Source: Gammaproteobacteria bacterium
GTDB lineage: Bacteria; Pseudomonadota; Gammaproteobacteria; Pseudomonadales; Halieaceae
Reading direction: 5' to 3'
NCBI GenBank assembly: GCA_030428835.1
Contig: JAUIEP010000032.1
Location: 1 to 37,728 of the forward strand
Length of the DNA stretch: 37,728 bases
Shown here: positions 10,646 to 18,149 of the stretch, in pieces
How the letters are laid out: every line of letters begins with the position of its first letter
Position numbering within the stretch: the stretch's first letter is position 1
Translations under genes and position numbers: made by a program
Notes under the pieces: generated by a model
Databases searched by the model: none
The model's input: the letters and a program-made list of their open reading frames with translations, nothing else
Told to the model about the DNA's origin: nothing

Positions 10646-11964
10646 CAGCCGTCGGTGTTGTCGCCGCCCGGTGTCACGGCGGCGGTGGCCGCCTCGAGCC
10701 TGTCGTTGGCGCTGTCCTGTCTGCGACGACCGTGCTGGTCGATCAGGTTGCTCGGCGTGCGTGACTGGATGCGCACCTGGGAGCTGTCGAAGGAGTTGTC
10801 GAGTGCCGTCAGCGACACGAGGTCGCCGGGGTCCAGCCCGCTATCGACATAGATGTAATCGCCCGTGGTGCGCAGTGTGGAGACCTTGCGATTGCGCAGG
10901 TGATTGCTGTCATCCACCACCCACACGAAGTCGCCCGCGCGCAGCAGGTAGCGCGGCAGCGGCACGATCCCGCTGATGAGCCGGCCCGTGATATTCGCGT
11001 TCACGAACGTGCCGATGCGCAGGGGTTCTGCGCCCGGCGTCTGCAGGCCGTAGGGGTCATCGATACGCGCTACCGCGTAGAGGACGCGCGAGCGCTCATC
11101 GAAGACACCCTCGGTCCGGTGCAGGTGGGCGGTCCAGTGGCGCACCTCGCCACCCACGTCGGTATACAGGTCGATCGATGCGCCCTGTCCGCTGCCGCCG
11201 ACCTCGGGCAGCACCAGGTAGTCCAGCTTGCCCTGCGGTATGGGCAGGCGAATCTCCGCGGCCTCGACGGAGAACAGGTCCGCCAGGCGGGCGCCGGCGG
11301 TAACGAACTGGCCGAGCTCCGAGTGCTTCGCACGAATGATCGCGTCGTAGGGTGCGCGGATGACGGTGCGGTCGAGGTTGTCCTGCGCTGTGCCCAGGTC
11401 GGCCTGTGCCGCCAGCAATTGCGCTTCAGCCATCTCGAGCTGTGGTTTGCGCAGGTAGAGATCCTTGGCTTCCTGGCTGCGCTGGCTGCCCTTGGGTAGC
11501 TTCAGCCATTCGCGCTCGGCCACTTCCGCGCGACCGCGCTCCTGCGCCAGGGTGCTCTCGGCGGATTCCAGTGCCGCGCGAGCGCGCAGCAGGTTGGTCT
11601 CGTAGTCGCGCGGGTCGATGCGCAGCAGGACGTCATCCTTTTGCACGAAGCCGCCGACGTTAAATTTGGGGGAGACCTCGAGGACGCGGCCGTTGACCTC
11701 GGAAATAACGGCAGTCTCGCGCAGTGGTGTAACGGTGCCCTGTGCCTGTACGGGAATGCGCACATCTTCCAGTACGACCTCCGCGACATCCACGCTGACC
11801 GGCTCGTAAACGGGCTCGGTGATCTGCGTGGGAGGGCGATTGAAGTACAAAAGGCCGGTCACGAGCACGGCGCTCGACAGCATGGCGAGGGACAGGGTGA
11901 GTTGTCGTCGGGTGGAGGCCACAGAGGTCGTCCGTGCGTATGTATGTGCGTGACGCGAAGGCAC
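10645..11964 (-). CDS. RND efflux periplasmic adaptor (membrane fusion protein)
   Basis: A 439-residue HlyD/AcrA-type adaptor that links the RND pump to an outer-membrane channel. There is one N-terminal membrane anchor (about residues 22-41), a split lipoyl domain ('VNGRVLEVSPKFNVGGFV' near 90 and 'IRAPYDAIIRAKHSELGQFV' near 200) and an alpha-hairpin between them (about 120-190). The beta-barrel and membrane-proximal domains follow. The GTG at 11964 gives the longest protein and keeps basic residues before the anchor; a later GTG (VASTRRQ) is possible. The last 35 residues are polar and probably disordered. Confidence 0.88.
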   Translation of the reverse strand: MPSRHAHTYARTTSVASTRRQLTLSLAMLSSAVLVTGLLYFNRPPTQITEPVYEPVSVDVAEVVLEDVRIPVQAQGTVTPLRETAVISEVNGRVLEVSPKFNVGGFVQKDDVLLRIDPRDYETNLLRARAALESAESTLAQERGRAEVAEREWLKLPKGSQRSQEAKDLYLRKPQLEMAEAQLLAAQADLGTAQDNLDRTVIRAPYDAIIRAKHSELGQFVTAGARLADLFSVEAAEIRLPIPQGKLDYLVLPEVGGSGQGASIDLYTDVGGEVRHWTAHLHRTEGVFDERSRVLYAVARIDDPYGLQTPGAEPLRIGTFVNANITGRLISGIVPLPRYLLRAGDFVWVVDDSNHLRNRKVSTLRTTGDYIYVDSGLDPGDLVSLTALDNSFDSSQVRIQSRTPSNLIDQHGRRRQDSANDRLEAATAAVTPGGDNTDG

Positions 11965-12011
11965 GGCGCCCTACGCGCCACCTGCGGCCAAATTCATGAA
12001 AACGGGATGTA

Positions 12012-12040
12012 TTTATACCACACGGCCCCGGCGCATTCAG
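12012..12040 (-). promoter_or_regulatory. Probable promoter of the RND adaptor-pump operon
   Basis: On the minus strand, CTGAAT (12040-12035), a 17-base spacer and TATAAA (12017-12012) preceded by TGG form an extended -10 promoter about 45 bases before the GTG. An imperfect operator-like pair AGTGA (12039-12043) / TCACT (12060-12064) overlaps the -35 side and could bind a repressor; no regulator gene is adjacent. Nothing else stands out in 11965-12156. Confidence 0.45.
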
Positions 12041-12156
12041 TGAACTACTTGTAACAAAATCACTGGTTTATGCGCATTAGTTGGAGAAACGGTTCACATT
12101 TTTGCGCCGTGCCGGGAAGTTGCGCCGAAGCGGGAATCCGCCGGGCGCGGGGCGCT

Positions 12157-12984
12157 CTATTCGCCCTTGTCCATATGCACATCCATCTGTGGGTAGGGGA
12201 TGGTGATATCGGCCTCGTCAAAGCGCAGCTTGACCGTCTCCGTGGTATCCCACAGCAGCGCCCAGTAGTCTTCGGACTTGGCCCAGGGGCGCACCAGGAA
12301 GTTCACGCTGGAGTCGGCCAGTTCCCCCAGGGCGATGACCGGTGCGGGGTCCGCGAGCACCCGCTCGTCCGCGGCGATGATCTCCTCGAGGAGCTTTTTC
12401 GCCTTGCGGATATCGTCGTCGTAGGAGATGCCGAACACCATGTCCACCCTGCGGATCGGGCGCGCGGAGAAATTGGTGATGTTGTTACTGATGATCGAGC
12501 CGTTGGGGATGATGACTTCCTTGTTGTCCGGGGTGGTGAGGGTGGTCGTGAATATGCTGATGCTCTGCACCGTACCCGTGGCGCCGCCGGCCTCCACGAA
12601 GTTGCCCTTGGTGAAGGGACGGAAGATGATGAGCATGACCCCGGACGCGAAATTAGACAGCGAGTCCTGCAGTGACAGGCCGATGGCGAGGCCCGCGGCG
12701 CCGAGCAGGGCGACCATGGACGTGGTGTCGATCCCGAGCTGGCTCAGTGCGGCGATGACAACGAACAGCAGCAGCACCCAGCGCAGGATACTCGACAGGA
12801 AGCTGACGAGGATATCGTCCATGCCGCGACCGGCGAGCAGTTTCTTCACCGCCTTCACGACAACGCCGACCACCATGCGGCCGATGTAGAAGATGACCAG
12901 GGCGAGTATGATCTTGATGCCCCAGGGCAGCGCGTAGTCGTTGATCAGCGCCGCAATATCAAGGTTTTCCAGGAATTCTTTCAC
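12157..12984 (-). CDS. mscS: Small-conductance mechanosensitive channel, MscS family
   Basis: A 275-residue MscS-type channel that opens under membrane tension to release solutes on osmotic downshock. Three membrane helices are visible (about 18-42, 62-84 and 89-120). The third carries the glycine/alanine-rich pore helix 'LLGAAGLAIGLSLQDSLSN'. The cytoplasmic beta and alpha/beta domains follow with 'VIIPNG' and the C-terminal 'IPYPQMDVH' motif. The length equals that of the E. coli protein (286). The start is a GTG at 12984 with GAGG 11 bases upstream. It is a single gene, separated from the RND operon by 192 bases. Confidence 0.93.
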   Translation of the reverse strand: MKEFLENLDIAALINDYALPWGIKIILALVIFYIGRMVVGVVVKAVKKLLAGRGMDDILVSFLSSILRWVLLLFVVIAALSQLGIDTTSMVALLGAAGLAIGLSLQDSLSNFASGVMLIIFRPFTKGNFVEAGGATGTVQSISIFTTTLTTPDNKEVIIPNGSIISNNITNFSARPIRRVDMVFGISYDDDIRKAKKLLEEIIAADERVLADPAPVIALGELADSSVNFLVRPWAKSEDYWALLWDTTETVKLRFDEADITIPYPQMDVHMDKGE

Positions 12985-13122
12985 GGTAGCGGTATCCTCT
13001 TGGTCTCGTGCAGGTAACTATAAACGACAGGCTGACCAATACAACTTGTTGCACCAACCGCTGCCCGGCACGGCGGCGCCGATGCTATAGTTTGCGCTCG
13101 AATGCAAGCAAGGAGTTCCCCG

Positions 13123-13578
13123 ATGGGCACCGTTTTCGATAATCCTGCCGCGCTCCTCGATGCCGTGGGCGACGACCTCGGCTACAGCGACTGGCTGGAG
13201 ATCGACCAGGAGCGCATCAACCTGTTCGCGGACGCCACCGGTGATCACCAGTGGATTCACGTCGACCCCGGGAAGGCGGCCGAGGGGCCGTACGGCAAGA
13301 CCATTGCCCACGGCTATCTCACGTTGTCGCTGGCGAACCTCTTCCTGCCGCAGATCATGGTGGTCGAAAACACGTCGATGGGTGTCAACTACGGCTGCGA
13401 GAAGGTGCGCTTTCCCGCGGCGGTTCCGGTCGGCAGCCGCATCCGCGGCCACGGCGAGGTGATCAGCGCGGAGGAGGTCAAGGGCGGCGTGCAGGTCGTC
13501 GTGCGCATGACCATCGAGATAGAGGGTTCCGATCGCCCCGCCTGCGTGATCGACACCATCAGCCGCTTCTTTCCCTAG
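13123..13578 (+). CDS. MaoC-like (R)-specific enoyl-CoA hydratase (HtdZ/NodN type)
   Basis: A 151-residue single hot-dog hydratase. The catalytic pair D41/H46 lies in 'ADATGDHQWIHVDP', followed by 'TIAHGYLTLSL' (60-70) and 'VRFPAAVPVGSRIRG'. This closely resembles mycobacterial HtdZ (Rv0130) as I recall it. It would hydrate trans-2-enoyl-CoA to (R)-3-hydroxyacyl-CoA in the cytoplasm. ATG 13123 has AAGGAG seven bases upstream and is clearly better than the in-frame start at 13102. A TATAGT box at 13086-13091 may be its -10. It is the first gene of a four-gene operon (nine bases to the Nudix gene). Confidence 0.88.
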   Translation: MGTVFDNPAALLDAVGDDLGYSDWLEIDQERINLFADATGDHQWIHVDPGKAAEGPYGKTIAHGYLTLSLANLFLPQIMVVENTSMGVNYGCEKVRFPAAVPVGSRIRGHGEVISAEEVKGGVQVVVRMTIEIEGSDRPACVIDTISRFFP

Positions 13579-13587
13579 GCCCGGCAG

Positions 13588-14301
13588 ATGGCAGACCAGG
13601 ACACGCCCGCTATCGAGACCAGCGCTGCCGTTGAACCCGTGCACCCCGCCGCGACGATCGTGCTGGTGCGCGACGGCGCCGAGGGTCTCGAGGCCTTGCT
13701 CGTGCAGCGCGCCAAGGCTGTAAAGCACATGGGCGGTATGTGGGTATTTCCGGGCGGCAAAGTCGACGAGGCCGACTATCCCGAGGACCGCGACGAATAC
13801 CAGGCGGCGGTGAACGCCGCGATCCGCGAGACGCGCGAGGAGGCAGGACTCGAAGTGACGTCCGACCAGCTCGTCTATCTCTCGCACTGGACGACGCCGG
13901 TGGGCGCCAGGAAGCGCTTCGCCACCTGGTTCTTCCTCACTATCCTGGAGGACGGCCAGGAGGTGCAGGTGGACGGCGGCGAGATCGCCAATCACCGCTG
14001 GCTGCGGCCGCGCCTCGCGCTCGCCGAGTCAGCGGACAAGGCCGAGCAGCTGCGGCTGATGCCGCCGACCTATGTCAGCCTGTCGGACATCGCGGACTGC
14101 GTGGACTGCGCCGAGGCGCGCACCACGATCGGCGGTCGCGACGCGTTCATCTACGCCCCGCGCATGGTCTTCGTGGACGACGGCATCTGTTTTCTCTACG
14201 CCGGTGATGCGGGCTACACCACCGAGGACATCGACGCCGCGGGTCCGCGCCACCGCTGTTACATGATCGACGACCAACTCGACTACATCCGCGAGCTCTG
14301 A
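13588..14301 (+). CDS. Nudix hydrolase with an expanded Nudix box (NUDT19-like)
   Basis: A 237-residue Nudix-fold hydrolase. The box begins at 'FPGGKVDEAD' (54-63) and ends in R80-E81-T82-R83-E84-E85-A-G-L, so the catalytic REXXEE is intact. The distance from Gly57 to Arg80 is 23 rather than the usual 14, an insertion as found in NUDT19-type acyl-CoA diphosphatases. It may therefore hydrolyse CoA esters or another nucleoside diphosphate; the substrate is not proven. It sits nine bases after the MaoC hydratase and one base before the flavoprotein gene, in a context of acyl-CoA metabolism. It has no good ribosome-binding site and probably depends on translational coupling. Confidence 0.82.
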   Translation: MADQDTPAIETSAAVEPVHPAATIVLVRDGAEGLEALLVQRAKAVKHMGGMWVFPGGKVDEADYPEDRDEYQAAVNAAIRETREEAGLEVTSDQLVYLSHWTTPVGARKRFATWFFLTILEDGQEVQVDGGEIANHRWLRPRLALAESADKAEQLRLMPPTYVSLSDIADCVDCAEARTTIGGRDAFIYAPRMVFVDDGICFLYAGDAGYTTEDIDAAGPRHRCYMIDDQLDYIREL

Positions 14302-14302
14302 C

Positions 14303-15829
14303 ATGCAGCGCGGTCGTGGTATCAGTCGTCGCGCGCTGTTGGCCGGAGCGGGCACGGCCGCCGCCACCATTGCCGCGGGCGCCGCCGCGCTGCCGCGCTC
14401 GAAGGTGAAAGCCTGGGACGGGTCGACCGATGTGCTGGTGGCGGGGTCCGGCGCCGCCGGGGTCAGCGCCGCACTCGCGGCGCGCGCCGCGGGGGCCCGG
14501 GTCACCCTTATCGAAGCTCTCCCCAAACTCGGCGGCTCGTCGGCGATGTCCGGCGGCGTCGTGTACGCGGGCGGCGGCACGGAATTGCAGCGGGCGCTGC
14601 GGGTGGAGGACAGCGTCGAGCAGATGTTCGCGTTTCTCTCCCGCGCCGGGGCGCCACATCCGCCGCTGGACAAGCTGCAGCGCTACTGCGAGGACAGCGT
14701 CGCGCACTTCGACTGGCTGCTCGACCAGGGTGTGCGCTACACCGAAAAATTCACCGCCGCCAAGGGACTGCCGATGGGCGACGAGTCGCTGTACTTCTCC
14801 GGCACCGAGCAGGCCTGGCCGGCGCGTGAGCTCGCCACGCCCGCGCCGCGGGGCCATGTGCCCGGGTTGCAGGGCATGAACGGCGGGCGCCACCTCATGG
14901 AGGTGCTGTTGCAACGCGCCCGCGGTGCGGGCGTCACATTGCGTACGCGCGTGGCGGCCGAGCGGCTCGTGGTGGAAGACGACGGGCGTATCGCGGGGTT
15001 GCTGGTGCGCGACAACGACCAACCGCGCGCGCTGCGCGTGCGGCGCGGTCTCGTGCTGGCGTGCGGCGGCTTCATCCACAACCGTGCAATGCTGCAGCGC
15101 TATGCGCCGCAGCTCTTCGATTGTTCCGTGCCCTGGGGCAATGCCGGCGACATGGGTGCGGGCATCAACATGGGTATCGCGGTCGGCGCAGCGGCGCTGC
15201 GCATGCACCAGGGCTTTGCCATCGCGCCTGTGTATCCACCGGAGCACGTGTTGTCCGGCATTGTGGTCAACGCCTCCGCGCAGCGCTTTATCTCCGAGGA
15301 GTCCTACCACGGCGTGCTGGGCGATGCGATTGCCTACCACCAGGGCGGACGCGCGTGGCTCATTACGGACAAGGGCGCTGACTTCGGTATGCACCAGGAC
15401 AACTTCGTCATGGCGGGAGAGGCGAACACGATCGGGGATCTCGCGGTGAACATCGGTTTCCCCAGTGGCGCATTGCAGCATACCGTCGCCTACTACAACC
15501 GTTTCGCGGAGACGGGCGAAGACCCGCTGTTCCGCAAAAGTGCGCCGTACCTGCGGCCGCTGCTGGGCGCGCCCTACCGTGCCTGGGACCTGTCGGTGGA
15601 CAGGGCCTTTTTTCCCGCGCACACCTTTGGCGGGCTGCATACCACGGTGGACGGCCAGGTGCTGGACAGTTTCGGCGACGCTATTCCCGGACTGTTCGCC
15701 GCCGGCCGCACCACCGCGGGCCTGCCGATGGCGCCCTATATCGCGAGCGGCCTGTCGGTGGGCGACTGCACATACTTCGGCCGGCGCGCGGGCCGCGCGG
15801 TCGCAGCGCATCCGGTGGGTGCCGCGTGA
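14303..15829 (+). CDS. Tat-exported FAD-dependent oxidoreductase, 3-ketosteroid dehydrogenase/fumarate reductase superfamily
   Basis: A 508-residue flavoprotein of the FAD_binding_2 superfamily. The N-terminus has a twin-arginine signal (R9-R10 in 'SRRALLAGAG', then a hydrophobic alanine-rich stretch to about 30), so it is probably folded with FAD and exported to the periplasm. The dinucleotide motif GSGAAG is at 48-53, with an acidic residue at the end of the following strand. The C-terminal FAD block 'AAGRTTAGLP...YIASGLSVGDC' resembles the KstD-like branch more than classical fumarate reductase. The substrate is unknown. It starts one base after the Nudix stop and overlaps the cytochrome c gene as GTGA, which suggests the cytochrome accepts its electrons. 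Confidence 0.85.
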   Translation: MQRGRGISRRALLAGAGTAAATIAAGAAALPRSKVKAWDGSTDVLVAGSGAAGVSAALAARAAGARVTLIEALPKLGGSSAMSGGVVYAGGGTELQRALRVEDSVEQMFAFLSRAGAPHPPLDKLQRYCEDSVAHFDWLLDQGVRYTEKFTAAKGLPMGDESLYFSGTEQAWPARELATPAPRGHVPGLQGMNGGRHLMEVLLQRARGAGVTLRTRVAAERLVVEDDGRIAGLLVRDNDQPRALRVRRGLVLACGGFIHNRAMLQRYAPQLFDCSVPWGNAGDMGAGINMGIAVGAAALRMHQGFAIAPVYPPEHVLSGIVVNASAQRFISEESYHGVLGDAIAYHQGGRAWLITDKGADFGMHQDNFVMAGEANTIGDLAVNIGFPSGALQHTVAYYNRFAETGEDPLFRKSAPYLRPLLGAPYRAWDLSVDRAFFPAHTFGGLHTTVDGQVLDSFGDAIPGLFAAGRTTAGLPMAPYIASGLSVGDCTYFGRRAGRAVAAHPVGAA

Positions 15830-16218
15830 GACAGGTGCTCGCCGTGGTTGCGCTGCTGCAGGCGTGTGCAGTCGCCGGTGCGCAGGAATTGCCGCTGGAG
15901 GGTGACGCGGAACGCGGTCGCCTGGTGTTCGGCGCGTGCCGCACCTGCCACTATGCCGAGGCCTACATGGGCCATAACAACGGGCCGAACCTGCATCGCA
16001 TTTTCGGCAAGGTGGCCGGCAAGCAAGCGGGCTTCCGCTATTACTCCCAGGTGTTTCGCGACGCGGAGTTCGTCTGGACGCCGCAGCTCATGTACGCGTG
16101 GCTGGAAGATCCCATGCGCATGTTCCCCAACTCCAGCATGATGAGCCTCGGCGTGCCGGACCCGCAGGCCCGGGCCGATCTCATCGTATACCTGATGCAG
16201 GCGTCGGTCAGGGAGTAA
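15826..16218 (+). CDS. Periplasmic class I c-type cytochrome
   Basis: A 130-residue mono-haem cytochrome c. A signal peptide (about 1-19, ending AGA-Q) is followed by the haem site C38-R-T-C41-H42. Gly-Pro-Asn-Leu-His follows ('NNGPNLHRIFGK'), as in class I cytochromes c2/c550, and 'PNSSMM' near residue 103 supplies the axial methionine. The start is the GTG at 15826, which overlaps the stop of the flavoprotein gene. The pair looks like an exported dehydrogenase with its own electron acceptor. It is the last gene of the operon and converges on the thiolase gene. Confidence 0.88.
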   Translation: MRQVLAVVALLQACAVAGAQELPLEGDAERGRLVFGACRTCHYAEAYMGHNNGPNLHRIFGKVAGKQAGFRYYSQVFRDAEFVWTPQLMYAWLEDPMRMFPNSSMMSLGVPDPQARADLIVYLMQASVRE

Positions 16219-16237
16219 TGGCGCGGCGCACACCTGC

Positions 16238-16328
16238 GGGGTCGAATTCCTTCGACCGAAGTCGGGTGGTCCACCACCAGATATCTGCGCGGGGTTGCGT
16301 CCCTTGCAGGTCGAATGAATTCGACCCC
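16238..16328. repeat. REP-like inverted repeat between convergent operons
   Basis: Two 20-base arms, 16238-16257 and 16309-16328, are reverse complements with one mismatch. Each arm is itself nearly palindromic (GGTCGAA ... TTCGACC), so each can fold alone or both can pair. A further small hairpin with GGTG/CACC lies between them near 16264-16275. The size, the position between two 3' ends and the paired inverted hairpins fit a REP doublet (REPIN). It may also act as a bidirectional stop for transcription, although there is no T run. Confidence 0.55.
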
Positions 16329-16357
16329 ACACGTAGAAGGCGTTGGCGTAAGCGGAG

Positions 16358-17545
16358 TCAGCGTTTGATGATGACCGAGCTGCCGTGGCCGAACAGGCCC
16401 TGGTTGGCCGTGATGCCCACTTTCGCGCCCTCCACCTGGCGATCGCCGGCCTCGCCGCGCAGTTGCCAGGTGAGTTCGCAGACCTGCGCCAGCGCCTGGG
16501 CCGGCACCGCCTCGCCGAAGCAGGCCAGGCCGCCGGAGGCGTTCACGGGTATCCTGCCGCCCACGGCGGTGTCGCCCGCGCGCAGCAGCGCGGCCGCCTC
16601 GCCGCGCGGTGCCAGCATGAGGTCCTCGATCCAGTCCAGTTCCAGCGCGGTGGAGAGGTCGTAGACTTCGGCCAGGTCCACGTCTTCCGGTCCGATGCCC
16701 GCTTCCTCGTAGGCCTTGACGGGGATCTGCGAGCGGTAGGCAATCGCCTCGACGCCCGCGGCGGCCGCCGAGTCGGTGGCGATGTCGGGCATCTCCACGA
16801 CGCCGCTGGCGAATGTCGGGGTGACGGTGGAGATGGCGGCCACGCGCGGTGCGTCGCCCCTGCCGATCTTCCTCGCGTAGTCGAGGCTGGACACGATCAA
16901 CGCCGCGCCGCCGTCGGAGGTCGCGCAGATGTCCATCAGGCGCAGCGGGTCCGCGACCATCGCGGACGCCGCGACGTCCTCGGCCGAGAAGACTTTCTTG
17001 TAACGGGCGCGCGGGTTGTGTGCGCCGATCTTCGAATTCTTGACCTTCACCGCCGCGAAGTCCGCGAGCGTGTCGCCGTAGAGATCCATGCGGCGCCGTG
17101 CGTACAGGGCGAAGTAGGTGGGGTTGGTGATGCCGAGGTAGAAACGCACCCAGTCCGGGTCCTCGGGGCGGTAACCCTTGGCCGGCGCCAGGAAGCCCTT
17201 GGGTGTCGTGTCTGCGCCGACCACGAGCGCGACGTCGCACTCGCCGGAGATGATCTTGTTGCGCGCCGCCGCCAGCGCCTGGGAGCCGGAGGCGCAGGCC
17301 GCGTAGGAGGTGTTGACCTCGGCGCCCTGCCAGCCCAGGGCCTGGGCGAAGGTCGCGCCGGCCACATAGCCGGGGTAGCCGCAGCGCACGGTGGCGCCGC
17401 CGGAGACGAAGCGGATGTCCCGCCAGGGCACGCCGGCGTCGGCCAGTGCCTCGCGCGCGGCCGCCACGCCGTACTCGACGAAGTTGTGACCCCACTTGCC
17501 CCAGGGGTGCATGCCGGCGCCGAGGATGGCTATTTCGTTGGACAT
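16358..17545 (-). CDS. Ltp-type thiolase (lipid-transfer protein/acetyl-CoA acetyltransferase family)
   Basis: A 395-residue thiolase-fold protein of the SCP-x/Ltp branch. The nucleophilic cysteine is present (C84 in 'YAACASGSQA'). The C-terminal block reads 'NASGGLACFGEAVPAQ' and 'GLFGHGSSVI', where ordinary thiolases have a GHPxGA motif. This form resembles mycobacterial Ltp3/Ltp4 as I recall them. It may cleave or condense branched or steroid side-chain CoA esters, perhaps as an aldolase or thiolase. The ATG at 17545 is preferred over 17551 because GGGAG is nine bases away. It follows the DUF35 gene by about 29 bases; such pairs usually form a complex. Confidence 0.85.
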   Translation of the reverse strand: MSNEIAILGAGMHPWGKWGHNFVEYGVAAAREALADAGVPWRDIRFVSGGATVRCGYPGYVAGATFAQALGWQGAEVNTSYAACASGSQALAAARNKIISGECDVALVVGADTTPKGFLAPAKGYRPEDPDWVRFYLGITNPTYFALYARRRMDLYGDTLADFAAVKVKNSKIGAHNPRARYKKVFSAEDVAASAMVADPLRLMDICATSDGGAALIVSSLDYARKIGRGDAPRVAAISTVTPTFASGVVEMPDIATDSAAAAGVEAIAYRSQIPVKAYEEAGIGPEDVDLAEVYDLSTALELDWIEDLMLAPRGEAAALLRAGDTAVGGRIPVNASGGLACFGEAVPAQALAQVCELTWQLRGEAGDRQVEGAKVGITANQGLFGHGSSVIIKR

Positions 17546-17574
17546 TGTCATTTGCTCCCGATGTCAGCCGGCGC

Positions 17575-18009
17575 TCAGTCCGCCAGGGGTTGCCACTTCC
17601 ACGTGACCTTGATGTCTTCGTCGGTCTCGTGCAGCGGCTCGAGCACCAGTTCCATGGGCATGCCGACCCTGAGGTCCTCCACGCCGATGCCGGTGGCGAC
17701 CTGTCCGAGTACCACCATCTTTTCCTTGTCGAGTTCCACCGCGGCGATGGCGTAGGGCTCGAAGGGGTCGCTTGCGACGAACGGTTCCGGCGGTTTGTAA
17801 CAGGCGTTGGTGTAGCTCCAGAGCGTGCCGGTGCGGCTGAGTTCAACGTCCTCGAACTCCGTGCTGTCACAGTTGGGGTTTTTGCAGTAATGGGTTTGTC
17901 TGGGGAAGAAGTAGGTGCCGCAGCCCTCGCACCGGGTGCCGATGAGATGGGGTTCGGCCGCCATGGTGTGCCAGCCGTCGATGGCCGGGGCATGGGGTTT
18001 GGCGCTCAT
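17575..18009 (-). CDS. DUF35 OB-fold/zinc-ribbon partner of the thiolase (ChsH2-like)
   Basis: A 144-residue protein with an N-terminal rubredoxin-like zinc ribbon (C27, C30, C42, C47) and a C-terminal OB-fold ('GTLWSYTNACYKPPEPF', 'YAIAAVEL', 'VGMPMELVLEP'). DUF35 proteins bind acyl-CoA and form complexes with Ltp-type thiolases or aldolases, as in steroid side-chain degradation. It is encoded directly before the thiolase on the same strand. The start ATG at 18009 has GGGAG six bases upstream, better than the ATG at 18024. The gene is divergent from the SRAP gene across a 140-base gap in which I see no clear regulatory site. Confidence 0.87.
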   Translation of the reverse strand: MSAKPHAPAIDGWHTMAAEPHLIGTRCEGCGTYFFPRQTHYCKNPNCDSTEFEDVELSRTGTLWSYTNACYKPPEPFVASDPFEPYAIAAVELDKEKMVVLGQVATGIGVEDLRVGMPMELVLEPLHETDEDIKVTWKWQPLAD

Positions 18010-18149
18010 AGTCAGCTCCCGCAAAAAAACGTCGCTCAGGGTACTCTCGGACTACTGCACAGGCAAGGTTGCGCACGGTGGGCCGGTATGCACCTGTGTA
18101 CTGCCCCAACACGCTTGCCGCCCCACGGTGATTTCGGCACAGTGGCGCC

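Noticed and set aside
14147-15811. 554-residue minus-strand open frame across the flavoprotein gene
   Set aside because: It is the antisense of a gene with complete FAD motifs and a Tat signal; its composition is that of a shadow frame.
16041-17993. 650-residue minus-strand frame overlapping the thiolase and DUF35 genes
   Set aside because: It is another frame of the same strand over two clear genes; its Arg/Gly/Pro-rich sequence has no domain.
18025-18149. LexA box upstream of the SRAP gene
   Set aside because: No CTGT-N8-ACAG type palindrome was found in the gap.
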